A stretch of 64,000 nt of DNA, from NCBI RefSeq assembly GCF_050948175.1, contig NW_027490091.1, positions 5,332,001 to 5,396,000 on the forward strand, given 5' to 3'. This DNA is from Xylocopa sonorina (taxonomy: Eukaryota > Arthropoda > Insecta > Hymenoptera > Apidae). Both the position numbers and the translations under genes were made by a program. Under the pieces are notes generated by a model. That model did no database searches. It was not told the DNA's origin and worked only from the letters and a program-made list of their open reading frames with translations. Shown here in pieces: positions 1 through 12,200 of this stretch (the first letter of the stretch is position 1; the number at the start of each line of letters is the position of its first letter).

Positions 1-639
1 AAGCGTATGCGTGGTATACAAGACACTTCGCACTGAGTAATATATCTTGTCATGAATCATAGAAATGGGATGCGATATCGCGTTTTAAGAAGCATTAGAA
101 CCCTATTGCGTCGATACGTAGACATCTGCAAACGCCACTTCCTTGCTAGGAAGTGTTGCATTTACATTTTTTTGAAGTGAATACCAGGTATACATGACAC
201 TTTGCTATGAATATTATATCTTATCATGAAACATAGAATTGAGATGCGATACCGCGTTCTGAGAAGCAATAGAAACCTATTGCTACGATAGGTAGTCTTC
301 TGCAAACGGTATTTCCTAGCAAGGAAGTGTCGCATTTACATCCTTTTGAAGTGAATACGAGTGATACATGACACTTCGCAACGAATATTATATCTTATCA
401 TGCAACTTAGAAATGAAATGCGATATCTTGTTTTAAGAAGCATTAGATCTATAATGCTTCGATACGTAGACATCTGCAAATGCTATTTCCTAGTATGGAA
501 TTGTCGCATTTACATTCTTATAAAGTGAATACGAGGTACACATGACACTTCGCTATGCATATTATATCTTATCATGAAACATAGAAATGAGATGCGATAT
601 CGCGTTTTAAGAAGCATTAGAAATCTATTGCTTCGATAC
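1..639 (+). repeat. 174-bp satellite array, forward orientation (left segment)
   Basis: About 3.6 head-to-tail satellite monomers. Anchors TAGACATCTGCAAACG, the TTCCT(N4)AGGAA dyad, TCGCATTTACATT, GAGGTATACATGACACTTCG, ATGAAACATAGAAATGAGAT, GCGATATCGC and AAGCATTAGAA recur in fixed order every 173-175 bp. The segment is cut at 639 by an LTR-type insertion and resumes in phase at 1904. No gene is seen: stop codons and single-base variants are spread along the monomers. Confidence 0.97.
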
Positions 640-1899
640 TGTCAAGTCACGGGTCCACAAAATTTCGGAATTTACCGTGAGTGACGCGTAGCCCAATATC
701 CGAGAAGATCCGCGCGATTACGGCGGACGCTGGTTCGATCTGGACGCGAACACGTATTCAAAACACGAACACCATGAACATGAAGCGTTCACTTACCTCG
801 AGCTGTCTTGGTTCGCCTCTAATCTGTTGCCTCGTTGAAGGTAGTGCGGTCGTCGCTGGTCGTCGAGCGGAATAGTTCCTGGATATGGGTTGATAGGCTG
901 CAACGAGATCGGAATAAGCTTCCAAATCGGCTGCGGTGGACGTCCGGGTGCATCAGGGATCGTAGGAGCAGCCGTTGCGTTGGAGAATTACTGGACGTTT
1001 TCCTTCCCGTAGTATTCTCGAGCGAGGTGATGTAGAAAGGTTTTGCGGCACGCACGTCGAGTTCTCTTGTTAATGATCGCCGTTAATTGGATTTAGAATG
1101 TAAGGAGTCGAAGAAATAATCAGTGAGCTCATTTACTAAAATAAATGAATATATTCTACGATAAAACCAAGTCTTACACTTTAACTTTTCCCTAAGTTAG
1201 TTTAAAGTAATGTTAATTTCTAAGAGTTAAACTAGAACTGGAAGTAGTAGAATTCGAAGTTTAGAATAAAATTCGAAATGGAACTTGTGAAATAGTAAAC
1301 GAATATCCCCAAGCGGGATAGAGAAAAGCCTGAAGGCACTGAGACTCGAGTGATCGGATTGATCCGGCTCGGTTGCCGGTTGCGACGATTCTCCTCTTCT
1401 AGTCGCTTGTCCGCGACCTCCTCGGGTCGCGAGGCGCGCGTGTCGCTCGGGCCCCGCGGTGGGGTGGACGGTCGGAGTAGGGCGACCGCTCGGCCCGCGT
1501 AGTGTGGCGGCCGCACGCGTCGGGCGCTCGCTTGCGCATCGTACTTATTATAACTTAAAATTATTTCGTGCTGTTGGTTCTGTATGTACAATCGTCTGTA
1601 GTGTACTTATGCTACGAAAATGGACTTACGAGTAAATAGACGCAAAGTATGAATATGGCTCTGGAGAGAGCTATAGAGAGCTGGCGTGGCGTTCATCCAG
1701 GTCTCGTTGTCCACGGCAAGGGCGAAGGGTCTGACTCCTGGACGCTCCATGCTCTGCTGCCATAGCTGGACAGCCGAGCGTGTTGTCGTTCTGCAGGGGT
1801 TCTCGTTCTGTATGGCAGGGTGCAGCTACGTATGTGTAAGACCACGTCGGGCGCCGGGGATGATGCTGGAGGGCGGCAGGCTGTACGCCTGACGTTACA
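640..1899 (-). mobile_element. LTR-type insertion (probable solo LTR), 1,260 bp, with 4-bp target duplication
   Basis: Non-satellite, locally GC-rich sequence that interrupts a single monomer. The host monomer sequence ATAC occurs on both sides (636-639 and 1900-1903), and beyond it the satellite continues in phase, so this is a clean insertion with a 4-bp duplication. Read on plus, it starts TGTCAAGTCACGGG and ends GACGTTACA, the TGT...ACA termini of LTRs; no second LTR or gag-pol reading frame is present, hence solo LTR. The right terminus (GGCAGGCTGTACGCCTGACGTTACA as two pieces, 1875-1899) closely matches the end of the ~360-bp elements at 15679 and 57984, so they form one family. On the minus strand both have an AGGTAAGT-type splice-donor motif (here around 797-805). 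Gypsy elements usually duplicate 4-5 bp, BEL/Pao 5 bp; the superfamily is unresolved. Sense strand is set by the shared end and is uncertain. Confidence 0.7.
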
Positions 1900-2694
1900 A
1901 TACGTAGACATCTGCAAACGCTACTTCCTAGAAAGGAAGTGTCGCATCTACTTTCATTTGAAGTGAATACGAGGTATACATGACATTTCGCAATGAATAT
2001 CATATCTTATCATGAAACATATGAAATCAGATGCGATATCGTGCTTTAAGAAGCATTAGAACTCTATTGCTACGATACGTAGACATCTGCAAACGCTAAT
2101 TCCTAGCAAGGAAGTGCCGCTTTTACATTCTTTTAAAGCGAATACGTGGTATACATGACACTTCGCAATGAAGATTATATCTCATCAAGAATCACAGAAA
2201 TGAGATGCGATATCTCGTTTTAGGAAGCATTAGAATTCCATTGCTTCGTTACGAAGACATCTGCAGATGCTATCTCCTAGCCAGGAAGTATCCCATTTAC
2301 ATTCTTTTGAAGTGAAAACGAGGTATACATAACATTCCACAGTGAATATCATATCTTATCATGAAACATTGAAATGGGGTGAGATATCGCGTTTTAAGAA
2401 GCATTAGAACTCTATTACATCGATACGTAGATATCTGCAAACGCTACTTCCTAGCAAGGAAGTGCCGCTTTTACATTCTTTTAAAGCGAATGCGAGGTAT
2501 ACATGACACTTCGCAATGAATATTATATATTATCATGAAACATAGAAATGAGATGTGATATCGCGTTTTGAGCAGCATTAGAACTCTATTGCTTCGATAC
2601 GTAGACATCTGCAAACGCTACTTCATAGCAAGGAAGTGACGCATCTACATTCATTTAAAGTGAATACGAGGTATACATGACACATCGCAATGAA

Positions 2695-5600
2695 CATTAT
2701 ATCTTACCATGAGACATAGAAATGAGATGCGATATCGCGTTTTAAGAAGCATTAGAACAATATTGCTACGACACGTAGACATCTGGAAGCGCTATTTCAT
2801 AGCATGGAAGTGTCGCATTTCCATCCATTTGGAGTGAATACGAGGTATACATGACACTTCGCTATGAATATTATATCTTATCATGAAAGATAGAAATGTG
2901 ATGCGATGTCGCGTTTTAAGAAGCATTGGAACACTACTTCTACGATACGTAGACATCTCCAAACGCTGCTTCCTAGCAAGGAAGTGTCGCAATTACATTC
3001 CTTTGAAGTGAATACGTGGTATATATGACACTCCGCAGTGAATATTATATCTTATCATGATTCATAGAAATGAGATGCGACATCTCGTTTTAAGAAGCAT
3101 CAGAACTCTATTGTTTCGATACGTAGACATCCGCCAACGCTATTTCCTAGCAAGGAAGTGTCGCATTTATATTCATTTGAAGTGTATGCGAGGTATACAT
3201 AACACTTCGCAATGAATATTATATCATATCATGAGACATAGAAATGAGATGCGATATCGCGTTTTAAGAAGCATTAGACCTCTACTGTTTCGATGCCTAG
3301 ACATCTGGAAACGCTACTTCCTAGCAAGGAAGTGTCGCATTTACGTTCCTTTGAGGTGAATACGAGGTATACATTATCCTTCGCTATGAATATTATATTT
3401 TATCATGAAACATAGAAATGAGTAGCGATATCTCGTTTCAAGAAGCATTAGGACTCTATTCCTTCGATACATAGACACCTGCCAACGCAATTTCCTAGCA
3501 AGGAAGTGTCGCATTTATAATCATTTGAAGTGTATGCGAGGAATACATAACAATCCACAATGAATATTATATCTTGTAATGAAAGGTAGAAGTGAGATGC
3601 GATATCGCGTCTTAAGAAGCATTAGAAATCTATTGTTTTGATACGGAGACATCTGCAAACGCTATTTCCTAGCAAGGAAGTGTCGCATTTACATTCCTTT
3701 GAGGTGAATACGATGTATACATGACACTACCCAATTAATATTATATCTTATCATGAAACATAGAAATGAGATGCGATATCCCGTTTCAAGAGGCATTAGA
3801 ACTCTATTGCTTCTAAACGTAGACATCTGCAAACGCTATTTCCTAGCAAGGAAGTGTCGCATTTACATTCATTTTATCTGTATGCGAGGTATACATAATA
3901 CTTCGCAGTGAATATTATATCTTGTAATGAAACATAGAACTGAGATGCGATATCGCGTTTTAAGAAGCATTAGAACTCTATTGCGACGATACGGAGCCAT
4001 CTCCACACGCTATTTCCTAGCAAGGAAGTGTCGCATTTACATTCCTTTGAGGTGAATACGAGGTATACATAACACTCCACAATGAATATTATATCTTATC
4101 ATGAAACATGGAAATGAGATGTGATATCCCGTTTTAACAAGCATCAGAATTCTACTGCTTCGATACGTAGACATCTGCAAACGCTACTTCCTAGAAAGGA
4201 AGTGTCGCATTTACATTCTTTTGAAGTGAATACGAGGTATACATAACAATCCACAATGAATATTATATCTTATCATGAAACATAGAAATGAGGTGCGATA
4301 TCGCGTTTCATAAAGCATTAGACGTCTATTGCTTCGATACGTAGACATCTGCAAACGCTATTTCCTAGCAAGGAAGTGTCGCATTTACATTCATTTGAAG
4401 TATAGACGAGGAATACATAACACTTCGCAATGAATATTATATCTTATCATGAGACATAGTAATGAGATGCGATATCGCGTCTTAAGAAGCATTAGAAATC
4501 TATTGCTTTGATACGGAGACATCTGCAAACGCTATTTCCTAGCAAGGAAGTGTCGCATTTACATTCATTTTATGTGTATGCGAGGTATACATAATACTTC
4601 GCAGTGAACATTATATCTTACCAGGAGACATAGAAATGAGATGCGATATCGCGTTTTAAGAAGCATTAGAACAATATTGCTACGACACGTAGACATCTGG
4701 AAGAGCTATTTCATAGCATGGAAGTGTCGCATTTCCATCCATTTGGAGTGATTACGAGGTATACATGACACTTCGCTATGAATATTATATCTTATCATGA
4801 AAGATAGAAATGCGATGCGATGTCGCGTTTTAAGAAGCATTGGAACACTACTTCTACGATACGTAGACATCTCCAAACGCTACTTCCTAGCAAGGAAGTG
4901 TCGCAATTACATTCCTTTGAAGTGAATACGTGGTATATATGACACTCCGCAGTGAATATTATATCTTATCATGATTCATAGAAATGAGATGCGACATCTC
5001 GTTTTAAGAAGCATCAGAACTCTATTGTTTCGATACGTAGACATCCGCCAACGCCATTTCCTAGCAAGGAAGTGTTGCATTTATATTCATTTGAAGTGTA
5101 TGCGAGGTATACATAGCACTTCGCAATGAATATTATATCATATCATGATACAAAGAAATGAGATGCGATATCGCGTTTTAAGAAGCATTAGACCTCTACT
5201 GTTTCGATGCCTAGACATCTGGAAACGCTACTTCCTAGTAAAGAAGTGTCGCATTTACGTTCTTTTGAGGTGAATACGAGGTATACATGATCCTTCGCAA
5301 TGAATATTATATTTTATCATGAAACATAGAAATGAGTTGCGATATCTCGTTTCAAGAAGCATTAGGACTCTATTCCTTCGATACATAGGCACCTGCCAAC
5401 GCGATTTCCTACCAAGGAAGTGTCGCATTTATATTCATTTGAAGTGTATGCGAGGAATACATAACAATCCACAATGAATATTATATCTTGTAATGAAAGG
5501 TAGAAGTGAGATGCGATATCGCGTCTTAAGAAGCATTAGAAATCTATTGCTTTGATACGGAGACATCTGCAAACGCTATTTCCTAGCAAGCAAGTGTCGC

Positions 5601-5910
5601 ATTTACATTCCTTTGAGGTGATTACGATGTATACATGACACTACCCAATTAATATTATATCTTATCATGAAACATAGAAATGAGATGCGATATCCCGTTT
5701 CAAGAGGCATTAGAACTCTATTGCTTCTAAACGTAGACATCTGCAAACGCTATTATCTAGCAAGGAAGTGTCGCATTTACATTCATTTTATGTGTATGCG
5801 AGGTATACATAACACTTCGCAATGAATATTATACCTTACCATGAGACATAGAAATGAGATGCGATATCGCGTTTTAAGAAGCATTAGAACACTGTTGCTA
5901 CGACACGTAG
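2695..5910 (+). repeat. 11-monomer block duplication, offset 1,914 bp
   Basis: A marker monomer with ATTTCATAGCATGGAAGTGT and CATTTCCATCCATTTGGAGTG recurs with its neighbours. The ATCTGG of the marker lies at 2781 and again at 4695, exactly 1,914 bp (11 x 174) apart, and a related unit is at 5913 (7 x 174 further). Intervening variants (TGATTCATAGAAATGAGATG, CGATGCCTAGACATCTGG, CTACCCAATTAATATT) repeat in the same order, so this is one block copied in tandem rather than chance similarity. Confidence 0.85.
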
Positions 5911-8900
5911 ACATCTGGAAACGCTATTTCATAGCATGGAAGTGTCGCATTTCTATCCATTTGGAGTGAATACGTGGCATACATAACACTGCACAATGAA
6001 TATTATATCTTAACATGAAACATAGAAATGAGATGCGATATCCCGTTTCAAGAAGCATTAGAACTCTATTGCTTCGACAGGTAGACATCTGCCAACGCTA
6101 TTTCCTAGCAAGCAAGTGTCGCATCTGCATTCATTTGAAGTGCTCGCGTGGTATACATGACACTTCGCAATGAATATTATATCTTATCATGAAGCATAGA
6201 AATGAAATGCGATATCGCGATTCAAGAAGCATTAGAACTCTATTGCTTCGATGCGTAGACATCAGGAAGCGCTATTTCCTAGCAAGGAAGTGTCGAATTT
6301 ACATTCATTTGAATTGTATGCGAGATACATATAACACTGCACGATGAATATTGTATCTTATCATGAAACATAGAAATGAGATGCGATATTCGCGTCTTAA
6401 GAAGCACTAGAATTCTATTGCTTCGATACGGAGACATCTGCAGATGCTATTACTAGCAAGAAAGATTCGCATTTACATTCTTCTGAAGTGAATAGTAGGT
6501 ATACATGACACTTCGCAATTAATATTATATCTTATTATGAAGCTAAGAAATGAGATGCGATATCTCGTTTTAAGGGGCACTAGAATCCTAATGCTTCGAT
6601 ACGTAGGCACCTGCAAACGCTTTTTCCTAGCAAGGAAGTGTCGCATTTACATACTTTTGAAGTGAATACGAGGTATACATAACACTCCACATTTAATATT
6701 ATATCTTATCACGAAACATAGAAATGAGATGCGATATCGCGTTTTAAGAAACATTAGAACTCTATTGCTGTGATACGTAGATGTCTGCAAACGCTATTTA
6801 GTAGCAAGGAAGTGTCGCATTTACAATCTGTTGAAGTGAATACGAGGTATACATGACACATTACAATGAATATCATATCTTATCATGAAATATAGGAATG
6901 AGATGCGATATCGCGTTTTGAGAAGCATTAGAACTCTATTGCTACGATACGTAGACATCTGCAAACGCTATTTCCTAGCAAGGAAGTGTCATATTTACAT
7001 TCATTTGAAGTGTATGCGAGATACATATAACACTGCACGATGAATATTGTATCTTATCATGAAACATAGAAATGAGATGCGATATTCGCGTCTTAAGAAG
7101 CACTAGAATTCTATTGCTTCGAACCGGAGACATCTGCAGATGCTATTTCCTAGCAAGAAAGAGTCGCATTTACATTCTATTGGAGTGAATAGGATGTGTA
7201 CATGACACTTCGCAATGGATAACATATCTTATCATGAAACATAGAAATGAGAAGCGATATCGCGCTTTAAGAAGCATTGGATCTTTATTACTACGATACG
7301 GAGACATCTGCAAACGCTATTTCCTAGCAAGGAAGAGTCGCATTTACATTCTTTTGAAGTGAATACGAGGTATACATGAGACTTCGCAATGAATATTATA
7401 TCTTATCCTGAAACATAGATGTGAGGTGCGATATCGCGTTTTGCGAGGCATTAGAACTCAATTGCTATGATACGTAGACATCTGCAAACGCTGTTTCCTA
7501 GCAAGGAAGTGTCGCATTTACATTCATTTGAAGTGGATACGAGGTATACATAACACTCCACAATGAATATTATATCTTATCATGAAGCATAGAAATGAAA
7601 TGCGACATCACGTTTTAAGAAGCACTAAAACTCTACTGCTTGGATACGTTGACATCTGGATGCGGAACTTCCTAGGAAGGAAGTGTCGCATTTACATTCA
7701 TTTGAAGTGAACACGAGGTATACATAACACTCCACATTGAATGTTATATCTTATCATGAAACATAGAAATGGGATGCGATATCGCGTTTAAAGAAACATT
7801 AGAACTCTATTGCATACGATACGTAGATATCTGGAAACACTATTTCCTATTAAGGAAGTGTCGCATTTACATTCATTTGAAGTGTATGCGAGGTATAAGT
7901 GACATTTCGCAATGAATATTATATCCTATCATGAAACATAGAAATGAGATGCGATATCGCTATTCAAGAAGCATTAGAACTCTAATGCTACGATACGTAG
8001 ACATCTGAGAACGCTATTTCCTTGCAAGGAAGTGTCGCATTTACATTCGTTTGATGTGTATGCGAGATATAAGTGACACTTCGCAATGAATATTATATCT
8101 TATCATGAGACATAGAAATGAGATGCGATATCGCGCTTAAAGAAGCATTAGAACTCAGTTGCTACGATACGTAGACATCTGCAAACGCTATTTCCTAGCA
8201 AGGAAGTGTCGCATTTTCATTCTCTTGAAGGGAATACGTGGTATACATGACACTTCGCAATGAATATTATATCTTATCATGAAACATAGAAATGAGGTGC
8301 GACAACTCGTTTTAAGCAGCATTAGAACCCTATTGTTTCGATACGTAGACATCTGGAGACGCTACTTCCTGGAAAGGAAGTGTCACATTTACATTCATTT
8401 GAAGTGTAGGCGGGGAATACATAACACTTCGCAATGAATATTATGTGTTATCATAAAACATAGAATTGAGATGCGATATCTCGTTATAAAAAGCATTAGA
8501 ACTCGATTGCTTCGGTAAGTAGACATCTGTCATCGCTATTTCCTAGCAAGGAAGTGTCGCATTTGTAGTGAATAGGAGGTATACATGACAGTTCGCAAAG
8601 AATATTATATCTTATCATGAGACATAGGAATGAGGTGCGATATCCCGTTTTATTAAGCATTAGAACTGTATTGCTACGATACGTAGACATCTATAAATGC
8701 TATTATCTCGCAAGGTAGTGTCGCATTTACATTCATTTGAAGTGTATGCGAGGTATAAGTGACATTTCGCAATGAATATTATATCCTATCATGAAACATA
8801 GAAATGAGATGCGATATCGCGTTTTAAGAAGCATTAGAATTCTAATGCTACGATACGTAGACATCTGAGAACGCTATTTCCTAGCAAGGAAGTGTCATAT

Positions 8901-9255
8901 TTACATTCGTTACAAGTGAATACGAGGTATATATAACACTCCACAATACATGTTATACCTTATGACGCAACATAGAAATGAAATGCGATATCGCGATTTA
9001 AGAAGCATTAGAACTCTATTGCTGTGATACGTAGATGTCTGCAAACGCTATTTAATAGCAAGGAAGTGTCGCATTTACAATCTGTTGAAGTGAATACGAG
9101 GTATACATGACACATTACAATGAATATCATATCTTATCATGAAATATAGGAATGAGATGCGATATCGCGTTTTGAGAAGCATTAGAACACTATTGCTTCG
9201 ATACGTAGAAATCTGCCATCGCTATTTCCTAGCAAGGACGTGTCATATTTACATT

Positions 9256-12200
9256 CTTTTGAAGAGAATACGAGGTATACATTACACTCCGCAATGAATA
9301 TTATATCTTATCATAGAACCTAGAAATGAGATGCGATATCGCGTTTTATGAAGCCTTAGAACTCTATTGGTACGATACGTAGAATTCTGCCATCGCTATT
9401 TCCTAGCAAGGAAGTCTCGCATTTACATTCATTTGAAGTGTATGCGAGATACATATAACACTGCACGATGAATATTGTATCTTATCATGAAACATAGAAA
9501 TGAGATGCGATATTCGCGTCTTAAGAAGCACTAGAATTCTATTGCTTCGATACGGAGACATCTGCAGATGCTATTTCCTAGCAAAAAAGAGTCGCATTTA
9601 CATTCTTCTGAAGTGAATAGTAGGTATACATGACACTTCGCAATTAATATTATATCTTATTATGAAGCTAAGAAATGAGATGCGATATCTCGTTTTAAGG
9701 GGCACTAGAATTCTATAGCTTCGATACGTAGGCACCTGCAAACGCTCTTTCCTAGCAAGGAAGTGTCGCATTTACATACTTTTGAAGTTAATACGAGGAA
9801 TACATAACACTGCACAATGAATATTATATCTTAGCATGAAGCATAGAGATGAGATGCGATATCGCGTTTTAAGAAGCTTTAGAGCTCTATTGCTTCGTTT
9901 CGTAGACATCTGCAAACGCTATTTCCAAGCAAGGAAGAGTCGCATTTACATTCTCTTGAAGTGTAGACGAGGTATACATGACACTTCGCAATGAATATCA
10001 TATCTTATCGTGAAACATAGAAATGAGATACGATATCGCATTTTAAGAAGCGTTAGTACCCTATTGGTACGATACGTACACATCTACAAACGCTATTATC
10101 TAGCAAGGAAGCGTCGCATTTACATTCATTTTATGTGAACGCGAGGTATACATAAAACTTCGCAATGAATATTATGTCTTACCATGAGACATAGAAATGA
10201 GATGCGATATTGCGATTTAAGAAGCATTAGAACTCTATTGCATCGATACGTTGACATCTGCAAACGCTTCTTCCTAGCAAGGAAGTGTCGAACCTACATT
10301 CATTTGAAGTGTAGACGAGGAATACATAACACTTCGCAATTAATATTATATCTTATCATGAAACATAGAAATGAGATGCGATATCCCGTTTCAAGAAGCA
10401 TTAGAACTCTATTGCTTCGATACGGAGGCATCTTGAAACGCTATTTCCTAGCAAGGAAGAATCGCATTTACATTCTTTTGAAGGGAATACGAGGTATACA
10501 TGACACTTCGCAATGAATATTATAACTTATCATGAAACATAGAAATGAGATGCGATACCCCGTTTTAAGGAGCATCAAAAATCTATTGCTTGGATACGTT
10601 GACATCTGGAAGCGTAATTTCCTAGGAAGGAAGTGTCGCATTAACATTCATTTGAAGTGAATACGAGGTATACATAACACTCCACATTTAATATTATATC
10701 TTATCACGAAACATAGAAATGAGATGCGATATCGCGTTTTAAGAAACATTAGAACTCTATTGCTGTGATACGTAGATGTCTGCAAAACGCTATTTAATAG
10801 CAAGGAAGTGTCGCATTTACAATCTGTTGAAGTGAATACGAGGTATACATGACACATTACAATGAATATCATATCTTATCATGAAATATAGGAATGAGAT
10901 GCGATATCGCGTTTTGAGAAGCATTAGAACTCTATTGCTTCGATACGTAGAAATCTGCCATCGCTATTTCCTAGAAAGGACGTGTCATATTTACATTCTT
11001 TTGAAGAGAATACGAGGTATACATTACACTCCGCAATGAATATTATATCTTATCATAGAACCTAGAAATGAGATGCGATATCGCGTTTTATGAAGCCTTA
11101 GAACTCTATTGGTACGATACGTAGAATTCTGCCATCGCTATTTCCTAGCAAGGAAGTCTCGCATTTACATTCATTTGAAGTGTATGCGAGATACATATAA
11201 CACTGCACGATGAATATTGTATCTTATCATGAAACATAGAAATGAGATGCGATATTCGCGTCTTAAGAAGCACTAGAATTCTATTGCTTCGATACGGAGA
11301 CATCTGCAGATGCTATTTCCTAGCAAGAAAGAGTCGCATTTACATTCTTCTGAAGTGAATAGTAGGTATACATGACACTTCGCAATTAATATTATATCTT
11401 ATTATGAAGCTAAGAAATGAGATGCGATATCTCGTTTTAAGGGGCACTAGAATTCTATAGCTTCGATACGTAGGCACCTGCAAACGCTCTTTCCTAGCAA
11501 GGAAGTGTCGCATTTACATACTTTTGAAGTTAATACGAGGAATACATAACACTGCACAATGAATATTATATCTTAGCATGAAGCATAGAAATGAGATGCG
11601 ATATCGCGTTTTAAGAAGCTTTAGAGCTCTATTGCTTCGTTTCGTAGACATCTGCAAACGCTATTTCCAAGCAAGGAAGAGTCGCATTTACATTCTCTTG
11701 AAGTGTAGACGAGGTATACATGACACTTCGCAATGAATATCATATCTTATCGTGAAACATAGAAATGAGATACGATATCGCATTTTAAGAAGCGTTAGTA
11801 CCCTATTGGTACGATACGTACACATCTACAAACGCTATTATCTAGCAAGGAAGCGTCGCATTTACATTCATTTTATGTGAACGCGAGGTATACATAAAAC
11901 TTCGCAATGAATATTATGTCTTACCATGAGACATAGAAATGAGATGCGATATTGCGATTTAAGAAGCATTAGAACTCTATTGCATCGATACGTTGACATC
12001 TGCAAACGCTTCTTCCTAGCAAGGAAGTGTCGAACCTACATTCATTTGAAGTGTAGACGAGGAATACATAACACTTCGCAATTAATATTATATCTTATCA
12101 TGAGACATAGAAATGAGATGCGATATCACGTTTTAAGAAGCATTAGAACTATACTGCTACGATACGTAGACATCTGGAAACGTAATATTCTAGCAAGGAA

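Noticed and set aside
1232..1591. 119-codon minus-strand frame in the 640-1899 insertion
   Set aside because: Low-complexity, GC-rich composition without a recognisable domain, inside a probable solo LTR.
2792..2992. Open frames of 60-110 codons throughout the arrays with recurring RNEMRY, YFLARK and RYNIHCEV peptides
   Set aside because: They are translations of satellite monomers in whichever frame lacks stops locally; they recur on both strands and at all positions. Not annotated as genes.
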